A DNA stretch of 64,000 nucleotides from Nymphaea colorata (taxonomy: Eukaryota > Streptophyta > Magnoliopsida > Nymphaeales > Nymphaeaceae): the NCBI RefSeq assembly GCF_008831285.2, contig NC_045144.1, positions 19,547,716 through 19,611,715 on the forward strand, written 5' to 3'. Below, piece by piece: positions 1 through 11,549 of the stretch; within the stretch, counting starts at the first letter, position 1; every line of letters starts with the position of its first letter. The notes beneath the pieces are model-generated. The model did not search any database. It saw nothing but the letters and a program-made list of their open reading frames with translations, and was not told the DNA's origin. Made by a program: the position numbers and the translations under genes.

Positions 1-218
1 ACACACTTTTAGAAAAGAAGAAGAAGAAGAGTGTTAATCTATTTTTAACTTGACAAACAAAAGAACAAAGAAGGAAAAAGTTTTTAACTCAACTACACCC
101 AATTATTAATCTTATTCTCCCAAAATTAAGCCTGACCATGGGAGCTAGCTAGCAGCTAGTTAGTACCATACTAATTTCTCTTCACAAAGCAGCAGCTGGC
201 TCCTCCATGGCAATTCAT

Positions 219-530
219 TCACCTCTCCAACCTGATAAGCTCCTGAACATAAGAGATATAGAGCGCAGCCCTCTTGTCGACACTCTCCTCTCCCTCCCCA
301 ACTGCCTCAACGCCAGCTTCATGATCAACACCCTTCTTCATCGCTTGCTTGGCCATGGGAGCGACGGCCTTGGCCTCCACTATGTAGCCGACGGCGGCGT
401 TCGAAGAAACCGGGCGGGGCTTGATATTGCCGCTGATCGGAGCTGCGGCTGCCGGCCTGGCCGCCCGGTACAAGTTCATCACCAGCTTGCTCTTGATGAA
501 CCCCTTGCGCTTGTGGTTCAGGGCTTCCAT
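219..530 (-). CDS. Small basic plant protein of unknown function, intronless, DUF761-like C-terminus
   Basis: An uninterrupted frame encodes 103 aa starting MEALNHKRKGFIKSKLV and ending in YISYVQELIRLER then TGA. The N-terminal half is basic (KRK, KSK, RAAR). The middle is rich in Ala, Pro and Val. The acidic stretch GEGEES precedes the C-terminal motif VDKRAALYISYVQELIRLER. That ending resembles the short Asp/Lys-Ala-x-x-(F/Y)-Ile ... Leu-x-(R/E) tail of small plant proteins of the DUF761/cotton-fibre-expressed kind, but I assign this only from memory of the motif. The frame stays open for 88 codons upstream of this Met, but a TATA box at 622-633 places the transcript start near 595, so the Met at 530 is the likely start, with a leader of about 65 nt. 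No signal peptide or membrane segment is visible. It stands alone, and no neighbour suggests a function. Confidence 0.68.
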   Translation of the reverse strand: MEALNHKRKGFIKSKLVMNLYRAARPAAAAPISGNIKPRPVSSNAAVGYIVEAKAVAPMAKQAMKKGVDHEAGVEAVGEGEESVDKRAALYISYVQELIRLER

Positions 531-621
531 GACTAAACCGAAAACAGAAGATCGAACTCCAAACAAAAGCAGGTCAAGTTGAAATGAAAGAGGTCTTGTG
601 GTTGTGGGGAGTGTGAATAAT

Positions 622-633
622 GGGTATTTATAG
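622..633 (-). promoter_or_regulatory. TATA box of the small gene at 219-530
   Basis: Read on the minus strand this is CTATAAATACCC, a near-ideal plant TATA box about 92 bp before the ATG. A TGGGCC-type motif (GGGCCATGGCC) lies about 40 bp further upstream at 673-683; such motifs are common in promoters of actively transcribed plant genes. The predicted transcript start is near 595. Confidence 0.6.
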
Positions 634-799
634 CGAAGAAGGCCTGGTTGGATAGGGATGAGGGCTCCAAATGGGCCATGGCCTTGGCTTATCCTCCACA
701 GATACGCAGTGGGAGGAGATATCTCTCCTTTTTCCCCTTGTTGCTGAAAGAGAGGCGCTCGGATTCGAAGGGCGTGTTGGGGAGTTGTGTCCATCCACC

Positions 800-1990
800 G
801 CTTTAGACAGAGAACTTTAGGCGATCATGAAAGATATGCATGAGGGATGAAGTTGATGTAACGTGGAAATTTTATTCTTGCGATGAGAACACTTTTTTGG
901 ATATCTGCAAGATCGCCGCTGCTTTATGGCGTATGGATGTGTTGTTTAATATTCCTATGATTAGATTATCTTGGTTTCATGAATTAATCATGGAAACGAG
1001 AATTATGTTCTTTGATATTCCAAATGCCAGTTTGCGGGAGAAAAGACTATATGCCTATGCCTTAGGTATCCCGCTTTAGGCTGCCCATTATTTTTGTTTG
1101 CTTTGTTGCATGTGAGAAACTTTGAGTGCTCAAATGGGCAGGATCTGGAGCAGTTGAATACATGGGAGGATGCTTTGACATCCCTAATTTCGTTATTCGA
1201 TACTGTAAGGGAACAACTTGTCCCATCGTACGAATTACAAACACTCAAGTTACTGCAAGCTTCAGTGTTAAGCCATTGAATCGGGAACAGCCGGGTTCCT
1301 CATGTCCTGCTAGATCTTACTTAAGTCACTGCAAACTTGAGATTCCATGGTGGCCATGTTTGATAGCTTTGGAACTAAGATTTGAAGATCTGGTACGAAA
1401 TTCACACTAAGAGAAATCTACGGTTTAAATAAACAGTAGATTTTACATGCAGCACCCAAAAAAAGAGGGAGTTGGGGTATTTTGAGAATTTTCAAAGAAA
1501 AATATTTTTTTTTTGACCTTCAACCTTTTTAATACTTTTTTGTTTTTGTTTTTGTAAAGGGCTCTCCTTTTTACTGGTTAGAGGAATTCTAGTCACCACA
1601 TGCTGCCGTACATATATATATTTTTTAAAATACATGATTGTGCACATAACCAATTTTGATTTGAATCCATTTTTCATTGAAAAACACCCATAGAATTGAA
1701 ATCCTATGAGAAGAGGGATGTCAGATTAGAGATCTCAGGTTTTAAAATCCTTAAGGTTGTGTTTGTTTCACCGCAGATTTGAGATCCATGGGGATCTGAG
1801 ATCCTAAGATTTCAAAACCATGGATTTAAGCTTATGTCATCCTCCATCCAACCATAAATTCATGGTTTTTAACATAATTCATGGTTTTTAACATATAGCA
1901 TGTGAATTTCAGTTTGTTTAAACTGGAAATCTCCAAAAACACACAATTTTATGTAGCCCCGGATCTATCGAACGTAACCCAAATATCTCG
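800..1990. other. Gene-poor stretch, no gene seen
   Basis: Only short overlapping frames occur here, none with recognisable protein content. From 1753 the text GTGTTTGTTTCACCGCAG followed by repeated GATCTGAGATCC-like words matches the left end of the MITE-like element in the DUF1664 intron near 59.04 kb, so 1753-1900 is probably a degraded copy. Confidence 0.4.
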
Positions 1991-1994
1991 GCGG

Positions 1995-2171
1995 CAGTGG
2001 CATAGCCAGAAATTTCTAATTGAGGGGCACTCCACATTTAAATTTTAAATCTTAAAGGGCACTCATATGTAAAAAAAAAAAAAAAACTGAAAATTAATGA
2101 AATTTTTGTATGTAAATAATGTAATTTTTTTAAGCTACCCACACCAGCAATTAGAAATTTCTGGCTCTGTC
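1995..2171. repeat. Short MITE with terminal inverted repeats (GGAGCCAGAAATTT family)
   Basis: The left end CATAGCCAGAAATTTCTAAT is mirrored on the right by ATTAGAAATTTCTGGCTCTG, giving inverted termini of about 24 bp around an AT-rich core with no frame. Related copies or fragments occur near 7.05, 11.28, 14.39, 29.59, 30.66, 32.92, 35.13, 42.0 and 46.9 kb. Confidence 0.6.
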
Positions 2172-2429
2172 AAACAAAACCCAAATATCTCACCACTTCT
2201 CGAAGGTAAAAAATTTCTGCTGCTAGAAGTGCGAGTCACGGTCTAATACTGAATGATTCTTCGCATGCAAACAAAGGTGGATTTTTCTATTGCAATTTTA
2301 AGACCTAGTTCTTCAGGTTGCAGTAATAAAGAATTGGGCTATAGGGTGCATATATAGGACGAATATATACTGATAGGGTGATCCGACTTGGAGTGTCAAG
2401 GACTGAAAAAAATACGAATAATTTAATAT

Positions 2430-2760
2430 TAGAGACAGCGATCTCAATAAATATTCCAGATATTTACATTGGATATCCAACCGAATCACTTGAAAAGATT
2501 GGACATGAAAAAAATTACGATGTCCAATTAAGAAATCAGATTGCATTCAGATTTTAGAAAATGGTACTTGGTTTAAGTAATATCCGAGTGGATTCTGGTT
2601 TGGATCAGATAGTTTTAAATAAACATTTTATACCCAATGTTCATACACTTTGAAAATTGAATCTAAACATATCGTAATGCCGTTTGTATTAGACGTAAAA
2701 TTGGTTTCGGATTTCGATGTGAATCCAAAGTTTAGATTCAAATAGTATAGGTTTTTCTTG
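2430..2760. repeat. Degraded copy of a GGATnnGATTCGGAT-rich dispersed repeat
   Basis: Words such as GGATATCC, CCGAGTGGATTC and CGGATTTCGATGTGAATCC recur here and in the better-preserved copies at 3148-3402 and 52,445-52,890. No coding capacity is visible. Confidence 0.35.
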
Positions 2761-3147
2761 ATAGCATAAGTTCAGCACACTATGTGATATTTTCACCTTA
2801 ACAATTCAATAACTTCTTGCAATTCTATTTGCATAATTTGGCAAGAGTATTACTTGAAAAAAAAAAAGAAAAAAAAATCTAAAAGCACCCAATAGAAAAA
2901 CTCAATGTTGCTTATATATTTCAGTGAAATCAATATGCATGAATGGGTTTAGTACATCTTATAAGGATATATAAGACAGCTTCACAGACATTTCCCTATC
3001 TCGTATCATTTAAGAGAAAGTGTATCTGACGCTTGTCCTTTCGCTTTAGTAAAGACCCAATCTTTATTGCCAGTTCTTTTTGTCACATCCTAAGTATAAC
3101 AAGCATGTTACTTTGTTTCCCAACTGGAGGTAGGCAAGATCATATTA

Positions 3148-3402
3148 GGGATGTTAATATATCTGATTTTAAGACATCTGACCGAACCGTTTCCGAACCG
3201 TTTCAGATTGATTCGGTGAAAATTCGGACTTAGACATGAATGTAAAAATTAGATTCGGATCGGATTTAGATTGTGAAATCCTCATATTCAGATTAAAATG
3301 ACTTTTTGTTATTCGTATTTGAATCCGAATATGTGGATATTGGAAAAGCAGATACAATTAATAGCATATCCGATTCAAATCCAATCAATTGACATCCTTA
3401 CA
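3148..3402. repeat. Dispersed inverted repeat element (AGGGATGTTAAT...ATTGACATCCTT)
   Basis: The element starts AGGGATGTTAATATATCTGA and ends AATCAATTGACATCCTT, which are inverted copies of each other. The core is built of GATTCGGATCGGAT-like words. The same end-to-end arrangement is seen at 52,445-52,890 and in part at 8.26-8.6 and 11.55-12.07 kb, so this is a multi-copy non-coding family. Confidence 0.5.
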
Positions 3403-4010
3403 TCATATGTACACAAAGTTTTTTTTTTTTTTTTTTTCCCTCTGAGAAATGGGAAACCGTATGTTTGATATTGATTCTTATTAACATATTCATCGAAATT
3501 TTTTCCTCAAGTGGGGAAATTTGTTTCTTAGTAAGCAGTGGAAGCAATCTCTATATAATTTCAAGCACTACCGGATAAGTTCCTAGTCCCTCTGGTTTAA
3601 CTAACTCTAGACGGTCGCCTGTATTATAGAGTAAAGTTTGGAGGTGCATTATTATTCTAGAAAATAAAACGCAAAAAACTAAACAATTTACGTAGTTGGG
3701 AGAAAAATGCTCATGCATGAAGGGCAGGGCATAGATTCTTTTCCTTTATTTCTTCAGCAGTAAGATAAACAATATGAATTGCGTTCTTGGAAACTTGTTA
3801 AAATTGCATATATCTTTCTTTTTTTTCTAATTAGAGAAACCAAACCGAAGCTAAAAGACTTGGATGCTCACAGGTAACAAACACATAGAATTGACGCTCA
3901 CAGGAAACAAACCAACTGCTGCCTCATATGGCCCTAGCCCAGCCATGCATCTGTGCTAAACCCCTTGGGCTATAGCCTATACGTATCTTTCCATATATAT
4001 ATTTGAAAAG

Positions 4011-4351
4011 TTAGTAGTCACATAAAAGTTTTTTCTCAAAAAAAAAAAAACGCAATAAATTAAACGGCACTTTAAAACTTATAACAAATGTGTTTTTTTG
4101 AAAAAAAATGTTAAAAACTAAAAAAGACGTTTTTAATCTTTTTTTTTTTACTTTTTTCAAATTTTTTCAGTTTTTTTAATGCCAACAGTTTTTTTTTATT
4201 TTTTATTTGTTGCAAATCTACTTATCCTTTGATGTTTGTGTTATTAGTTTCTCACTTTATTTTTCCTTTATTTTTAGTTTTTTAAAATTTTTAAAAATTT
4301 ACAATATTTTTCATTGTTTTCAAGCACGCCGTATTATACTCCAGAAAAAAC
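4011..4351. repeat. AT-rich MITE, copy A of the GTATAATAC family
   Basis: The left end TAGTAGTCACATAAAAG and the internal text GATGTTTGTGTTATTAGTTT and CGTATTATACTCCAGAAAAA are shared, some in reverse, with copies at 7.8-8.2, 15.8-16.2, 42.9-43.3 and 61.0-61.2 kb. The right terminus looks truncated. Confidence 0.5.
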
Positions 4352-4352
4352 T

Positions 4353-5090
4353 AGCTATATATAAAAGAGAGAGAGAGAGGGAGTCGCTCCATACTCCGAA
4401 TGACCAAGCTACTATTATTGGAAGAAGCAATGGATTTCAGATTACCAAAACTTGTCTATTAATGCTATGTTAATTCCAGAGTCCTCCATTCTTTGCCAGG
4501 ACTTTCTACACATTAATGGGGGTTTAATACATTATCATTCTTAGTGTGCTTAACTTTCAAATGACAAAGAAATTAAGGAAAAGGCATATATGTCATCCAT
4601 GTCTCTCTCGTCATCTGCACTGCACTGAAGGATTCTCTCCCTCTATCTTTACTATTGTCCGTCCTTTCCTGGCCTTTTGTCCCTCGGAGAAGAAAAAGCA
4701 AGAAGGAAAAGATACACAGCTCAGACAGAGAGCAGCAGAAACAGATAGAAAAAGATAGATAAGAATCGTGTCTCTTTCCATTTCCATCCACCACGACCAG
4801 TACTCTCTCTCTCTCTCTCTCTGCTGCTGCTGCTGCTGCAGTAAGATATGCTTGACAGTGGTGTAATGCCAATCAGGCAATTACCACCAAACTCTGGAAT
4901 GGTCTCAGCCATGGAGGTAAGAGGGAATAGTTTCTACTTCTTATCAGGTGAGAGAACAAGTGGGTTGATCTTTAAGATTCCTAGATGTGTTTGGCTGCTG
5001 AAATCGACAGCCATTTTCTGCATTGACTGGACCAGTGTTGTTCATCGCCCTTTTGGCTTCCAAAGTGGTATGCTTCCAATTGATGTGTAA
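4353..5090 (+). other. Possible cryptic transcription unit with a weak ORF
   Basis: A TATATATAAA box near 4356-4366 is followed by a GA tract, then a leader-like region with CT and CTG microsatellites. An ATG at 4848 opens 80 codons beginning MLDSGVMPIRQLPPNSGMVS. The text ATGGAG followed by GTAAGA near 4911-4920 would be a good splice donor. I do not recognise the peptide and could not find a matching acceptor and exon downstream. It may be a gene relic or the first exon of a short unannotated transcript. Confidence 0.2.
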
Positions 5091-5794
5091 AGCGAGGGAT
5101 GGGCAAATCTCTTGGTACAAAAATGTGCCTTCTAGCTCTTTTTCTTGCATCATCGCTTTATTCTGCTCCTTTGCGAGTTAAGTTAGAGTTCTTTTTAAGT
5201 TTTAATTTTTCTCCCAGAATTCTAGCTGCACAGGTGTGATTTCTGGTCAAAAAAATTAAAAAATATCATCACCCATCTAAGAGGAATGTAATTAAGAGTG
5301 TCTCAGATCCAGGGTTCTCTAAGATCTTAACATCTTAAATCCTCGAAATTTTTAAGATCTTTCAATGGAAATCTATGGATATCCAAGTCAGTCCCCTCTG
5401 TTTTGATTTATGAATTTGGGGCATAAAGGCGATCTCGGATCCATGCATGGTTTTCTAGCCCCTGGTTTGTGAAAACCATGGATTGCCACCTCTTAAGAAC
5501 GCGATATTTTTGTTGCCGGTCTCATAACATGACATAGTTGTGTCATCGGGTCGAATAATTGTTGATAGACAACTCATATCTTGGCAACAACACAACAACA
5601 GTAACAAAATGTTATTATCTATGAATCTGCACAGCTAATTTATGACATGTTTACTAATCCTTTATGAATCTAATCCTTTATGAATCTGTTTCATTTTCTA
5701 GAGCACTTGTAATAGCAGTTTACTGTCACCTGATAGAACACTTATTAATCTTTTATTAATCAGCCTCATTTTTTTTAAAATATGTACATTACAC

Positions 5795-5975
5795 ATAACT
5801 TCTTCGGTAACTAAATTAAAGTTTTTAAATTTTAACTAGAGTTAAAATATCATTTTTCAAAATTTTTATATAAAATACATGATTTTTTTTTTAAATTTAC
5901 ATGTAGGTTTTTAATCTTTTTTTTTGAAGTGGGGTCAGGCTCATATTGCCCTGGCTGCTATAAAATTTCAACAAA
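5795..5975. repeat. Degraded MITE fragment (AAATTAAAGTTTTTAAATTT type)
   Basis: The string AAATTAAAGTTTTTAAATTT followed by ATCATTTTTCAAAATTTTTA is shared almost exactly with 7.08-7.15 and 30.67-30.73 kb, which marks the same family. The ends are not preserved here. Confidence 0.45.
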
Positions 5976-6715
5976 TTTGGAAAATGCAACGACTTGCATA
6001 ATTCCAGCTTTAGGAAAAAAAAATTGAAACTTGGGTCATATATACAATTGCATTTTTTTTTTTTTTTTGCAATTACAATACCACCGAATCCCCACCCACT
6101 ATTATGCACTTTTTTCTTTTTCACTTTTCCATAGTTTATCAATGTTTGGTGAGAACCGACGCCTTAAGAACGGGACCTCCTCGAATCATATATATCTTTT
6201 TTCAAAAGAAAAAAAAAGTTATGGTCACTTAAAAGCTTGGCATGACCGAGTTCATGAATTTCAAGTACATTTTCATCCCAATGTATGTGATCTACACAAA
6301 TTGCCTATCATTTTTTCTTTAAATATTATTTTTCTTGATTAAAAACAAATTAGCTTTCCTTTATTCTATTATTATCATGTTCATGTACATTACCAAAATT
6401 TATATATATATATGCAACTGTGAACATTACATCAATATCAGTAGTACTATTATTCCTAGATGCCACATAATTTTCAAGGATCGGAGAAAGATAAGTACTG
6501 ACAACCACAGGCAACTTACTTAATGGATATATATGATTCCTGAACAAGGAAATTTCCATTAGGGGCTTACTCTTTGGCCCTAATGTCAAACAAGAGCAGC
6601 ACTTGTTTAAATTTTCTGATATAGGCCTCACTTATGCTGACAATTGCCAAAATAAAAAGACCTGAAGTTAAATCACGATACCTCGTGCGTTAGTAATGCC
6701 CACTTTAAGTTTAAA

Positions 6716-6813
6716 ATGATATTTACTTTTTCATAAAAAAGTACAAGTTCTTCCAATTTTCTCTATGATATTTACTTTTCCATAAAAAAAGTGCAAGTTT
6801 TTCCAATTTTCTT
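6716..6813. repeat. Two-unit tandem repeat, 49-bp period
   Basis: ATGATATTTACTTTTTCATA and the following AAAGTACAAGTTCTTCCAAT recur 49 bp later with a few substitutions. It is non-coding. Confidence 0.6.
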
Positions 6814-6914
6814 CAAGTCCCTAGAAGGTTTTGGCTTACTTTGGAGTCTGGGTGGATCTATAGTATATTTTTCAATTTAGATGTTGCGCTTACTAATATA
6901 CTGGAGAGTGATGA

Positions 6915-6992
6915 CGACCATCGGATTCAAACCTCAGATCTTTTAGGCCCGAACAGCCTTACCACTGACTACTGTGCTACACCCCTTGAGGC
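6915..6992 (-). repeat. tRNA-derived SINE-like head
   Basis: On the minus strand, TCAAGGGGTGTAGCACAGTA contains an A-box-like element (GTAGCACAGTAGTCAGTGG at 6962-6980) followed about 30 bp on by a B-box-like GGTTTGAATCC (6923-6933). The spacing resembles tRNA-derived SINEs. The clover-leaf arms do not pair well enough for a functional tRNA. A related head is seen at 37.96-38.04 kb. Confidence 0.4.
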
Positions 6993-7049
6993 TTTTTGTC
7001 CTTACACTTTGTATTGCAAGAAATATTTTACAAAACTATTAGTCTGTGA

Positions 7050-7230
7050 GCAGGGACGGAGCTAGAAATTTTTCATGAGAGAGGTCAAATTAAAGTTTTT
7101 AAATTTGGACATGAACCCAAATATCATTTTTCAAAATTTTTATATAGGACAAATAAAATTTTATAAAATTTACATAAAAATAAAAAAATTGAGGAAAAAA
7201 AAATTGAGGTAGGGTGAGGATGAGTGGGAA
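7050..7230. repeat. MITE copy (GGAGCTAGAAATTTTT family)
   Basis: It begins GGGACGGAGCTAGAAATTTT and carries the diagnostic AAATTAAAGTTTTTAAATTT and ATCATTTTTCAAAATTTTTA strings. The right end is degraded. Confidence 0.5.
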
Positions 7231-7814
7231 AGTCTCTTAGCACAAGCGCAGTTTCTTAATGCTTATAACTCATTAATTAAATAATTATATGCAATAATTC
7301 TAAAGCCTGGCACTCATTGGGATCAAGAAAACTCAGCTTATATTAGCAAAATCAAAACATAAAGCTATACTTGGAATTATAACCAGTTAAAGGCACAAAA
7401 GATCCATACATTACCGCACATAATGCGTATTAAATGACATCGATCAATAGATGAATCTAAGTGAACAGAAATCTACACAAATATCGAAATTTTTAACAAA
7501 ATTTTGGACCTTCCAAATTTGACCGGAGAAGTCTAATTTCAAACAGGATTGTTCTTCTGCCTCTCAAATCGTCGACCATTTTGATGATACAGATTAAGAT
7601 AATAACTATATTCTTCAACACGAGCAAGGAGTTAGGTCTTTTGGACTATATTCCTTACGTTTATTGACTTGACCTTCCTGAAACTTTGCCGACCACATAT
7701 AAATTAGCAAAGGTTTCATATCTAAATAATTTTGTTCTCAGGTATATACATATTTGATATCATATGTATCTGAATCTGGTTCACAATTGGATCTCAATTT
7801 CCTTGTCTGGCACA

Positions 7815-8219
7815 ACCGTAGCTACAAATATTGTTTTCACAGTTTAAGTAAAGTTGTTTTTCTTGGATACAATACAGAAAGCTTGAAAACAACAGAAAAA
7901 AATATGAAAAATATGGTAAAATTTTTAAAATTTAAAAACAATTAAAATTAAGAAAACAATAAAATAAATGAAAAACTAATAAGACAACATAACAAAACTA
8001 GGTAGATAAGTAACAAATAAAAAATTAGAAAATGGAAATAAGCAGTTTGTACTAAAAATCATGAGTCTAAAATGACAAGAAAAAATAAAAATGCATTTTT
8101 TTCATCTTGGCGTTTTTTTTTTAAACAGCATTTCCCCCGTTTTTGGTTTTACTTATTTTTGGCATTTTTAACACATGTTTTTCGAAAAGAAGAAGAAGCA
8201 TATTTTGTGACTACGGGTG
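7815..8219. repeat. AT-rich MITE, copy B of the GTATAATAC family
   Basis: The left end CCGTAGCTACAAATATTG is mirrored on the right by TTTTGTGACTACGGG. The core carries GGATACAATACAGAAAGCTTG and a reversed form of the GATGTTTGTGTTATTAG segment of copy A. Confidence 0.55.
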
Positions 8220-8259
8220 CAACTAAATGAATAGGATTTAAATTTCCTTGTCAGGTGCT

Positions 8260-8600
8260 GCCAAAATGGATTCAAAATTACATTCCGATTTGGATATTTC
8301 CAGTCTATTTATATACATGGTGGGCATCCTTACCGAAGATCTGAATCTGAATCTGAATCCGAAATTCTAACATCCATTCTTAGGTATCCATCCCAAAATA
8401 CAAAAATATAAGTTCTACCATCCAATCCAGCAACAATTGCGATCCAGGCCGTCAATTTACGCACTGGGATTCAGTATCATCTGAATCAAACAAGGTTCAC
8501 TTTATGCATATACTTCCAACTCAGACCGGAACCAAAACGGGCCATTCCAGATATATGTTCAGTTCCTAGTCTGAAGATCCAAGTCAGAAAAATAATTGGA
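8260..8600. repeat. Degraded GATTCGGAT-rich dispersed repeat
   Basis: The stretch holds repeated CTGAATCTGAATCCGAA and GGCATCCTTACC words that match the ends and core of the element at 3148-3402. Boundaries are unclear. Confidence 0.35.
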
Positions 8601-9315
8601 TGGAATTGAATCAAATTACTAATTAACAACAAAGAAAACCGATTCACAGCTTAGCAAAGACAAGCATATTCTTTGCAGATATAAATGATCTTGATCTATA
8701 TAATAGGTAGATTTGCTGGTAGAAACTAGAAACTAAACTAGCTAGACTCATAGGGCAGCCAGAGTTTGCCAAGTAAACAAAAGGAAATGAAGAAGATTCC
8801 TCCATATCTTAGGTGAAGTTAAACCTGAAAGAGAACATTATTCTATTTAGAGAGAGAATATATCCCTACCTGTATCTATTTAATAATGTTGGTAGACCCC
8901 CTCAATAGCATAAATGGAATATACATAGCCCTATTCCAGTCTGATCCAGTATGGGATGAACTTATAATCCCAACGGAGGAGTCAATTCCATTATTACAGA
9001 ATAAATCTGCTAATTCTTTTATTGGATAGCCTAATTGCTTGCCAAACACCTAACCCAAACTGGGAGTCACCTTTTCCTATAAGATGTCCCTTTTGGATGG
9101 TTATGCAAATATTATGTGGGGTGTGTGTGTATATATAACAGCCGGCTACTTTTGTAACCGGATGGTTTTTTTTTTTTCATTTTCCGTTGTTAAAAACAGT
9201 CACAAAGGTGTCTTTCATTGCTAAAAACCATGGTAAAGCAAGTGTTACTGCCAATAATAGTAATACCATCAAATAAAAAAAACCTTCCAGCCACAAAGAT
9301 AGCTGCCCGTCTTCA

Positions 9316-9451
<136 letters not shown>

Positions 9452-9696
9452 CCATCGAATCACGGCCGCACAATGCAATGCATTGAGTGGTGTGCCGTGA
9501 GAGACAAATTTAATAGATGTTATTAGTATTAATTCATACATTTTCTTCCTTATTTTTCTTTTGACCACCAAGAGTTTGTTGAGAGAAAAAATAATAATAA
9601 AATGGTGTGCAATGGCAAAAGTGCAAACAACCTTTCTCTCTCTTTTCTAAACCGCCTATCTAAAAAATATCAAAGACTCAGATTGATCTTTATCTG

Positions 9697-9802
<106 letters not shown>

Positions 9803-9981
9803 TGGGTAAGTCACCAAGAGAACTAGGTAGATAATAAATTGTGTGAGCTAGTCATGCAATACACTTTTAGTTTTTGACATTCAGACCAGAAATGTCAATG
9901 AGCCTTTAGGCAAGCTAGCATTAGGTAGGTCCCTATTGGTGCGATGTCATAGGTACTGGACTCTCCAACCTTGTTTTATTT

Positions 9982-10125
9982 GGGGGTTATTCGGCAGTAG
10001 GGACACCTAATGACTCCCATGAATTTGCTACCAAATTGGTCTAGGTTTATGGATACTAAAACTACTGTTTCATGAACCTACACCAATCTTTAAGGCAGAT
10101 TTATGAGACACTCACATATTGTTCT
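9982..10125. repeat. Truncated Tourist-like MITE
   Basis: The left end GGGGGTTATTCGGCAGTAGG matches the intact element at 36,820-36,983, and the internal order of CATGAATTTGC, TTTCATGAACC and GAGACACTCAC words agrees. The right terminus is lost. Confidence 0.5.
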
Positions 10126-10890
10126 TTCTTTTGTCTAACTAGGGAGCTAGATAAAGATTAGTTTCAGCAATTTCATGAAAAATTAAAATAATAACAGTTT
10201 GTTGGGAGTTGCATTATTCGATATGATCTTAAAATATTGTGCTTGCCACCTTTGAAAATCTCATGAAACACAATTTTTCTCTCTCTTGCTGTTACTTAAA
10301 TGTCCAAGCCCACTTTTCTTTTCCCAGAAGTGGGAGACAAGGAATATACTGCATCTTTACTCTTTATTTCCGTAGTGGGTCACCCATTCACTGTTTTTGG
10401 ATCTTTCTCCTTCTCTTTCTCTTTCTTTTGTTTGTTTTGATGCAAAGAATCCATTTCTAAACATAACAGTTTACTGTTCCTGCATTTCTCAGTTGTTGCT
10501 TTTTGGAGGAAAAGGATTCCCTAATCCAGTTATCCTTGAAAAAAGCAGGTCATATATGGCAGTCAACTGCATGCCACCCACAAGTCATGGCTTGTGGCAT
10601 CAAAATCCCCTTTTCCTTCCTTTTCTACTTACTGTTCATTGAAAGAGGAAGCTGTGTTGGCGCACATTTATTGAGCACACCTCAGTTGTCTTTCATACAT
10701 ATAAGAACGTGATTTTCATAAAAGCATGTCAAAATAATGACAAGAAGCATAAGAAGTACGTTCTCTGAATGCATCTGCGTAAGATTTTATAATTAAGCCG
10801 ATTAATATTGAAGTTAAACCATAGATTTTTGAACGTTTATAAGATGTGATATCTCTACATTGGCGGAATCAAAGCGCCACATATGCAGAC
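10126..10890. other. Gene-poor stretch, no gene seen
   Basis: Only short frames are present and none has recognisable content. No clear element ends were found. Confidence 0.35.
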
Positions 10891-11111
10891 TGTTAGGATT
10901 TTAGAAGTCCTCGGGCTGTAATGCCCCACCTTCAAAGTTTAATCTCGTATTGAAAATTATAAAAAATCTTCAAGGGCCGGCTTATAAAAGGAGGGTTTTT
11001 AAGTGATTGGTTGTCCTGATTCTAACCTTTTTTGGGTTGGAACTGAAACTATAAAGAGCAGGTTGGGATCCGCTGATCAGGGACTCGAGCACAGTGGATC
11101 AGGTTGTTACA
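10891..11111 (+). repeat. Possible solo LTR or TRIM fragment
   Basis: The segment starts TGTTAGGATTTTAGAAGTCC and ends GGATCAGGTTGTTACA, giving TG...CA-type ends. It contains GGGCTTATAAAAGGAGG-like text (CGGCTTATAAAAGGAGGG) that could be an LTR TATA box. No target-site duplication or partner LTR was found, so the call is weak. Confidence 0.25.
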
Positions 11112-11187
11112 AGGATATCACTTCCAAGCTAATCATTTAAATAATATCAGGTTATTATTTAAATGGGCATCTTTAAACATTTATCAT

Positions 11188-11188
<1 letters not shown>

Positions 11189-11246
<58 letters not shown>
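11189..11246. repeat. Compound microsatellite (CT)n(AT)n
   Basis: About 34 bp of CT with one TTT interruption runs directly into about 25 bp of TA. Confidence 0.9.
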
Positions 11247-11549
11247 TAGCAAAAGACCTCAAGTGGAACTTAGTAATGCGGAGCCAGAAAATTTTGACTC
11301 AAAGGCACTAGTTATATAATTTAAAATTTTAAAAAGCACTTATACATTTAAAAAACTGCCATAAATGGCTATATGAAAAGAAACTTTTTCGTAAGCCTGT
11401 GTGGGCAATTGCCTGAAAAACTTCCCTGCTATACAGAAGCCATCTTTAAAGCCCCCTGAGGCCATCAAATGCGGCTGGAATTCGCAACCGACACACCGAT
11501 AACTACGGCAGTCTGCAGTTTTTTTTTGTGTTAGAAACATCTTTTATCA

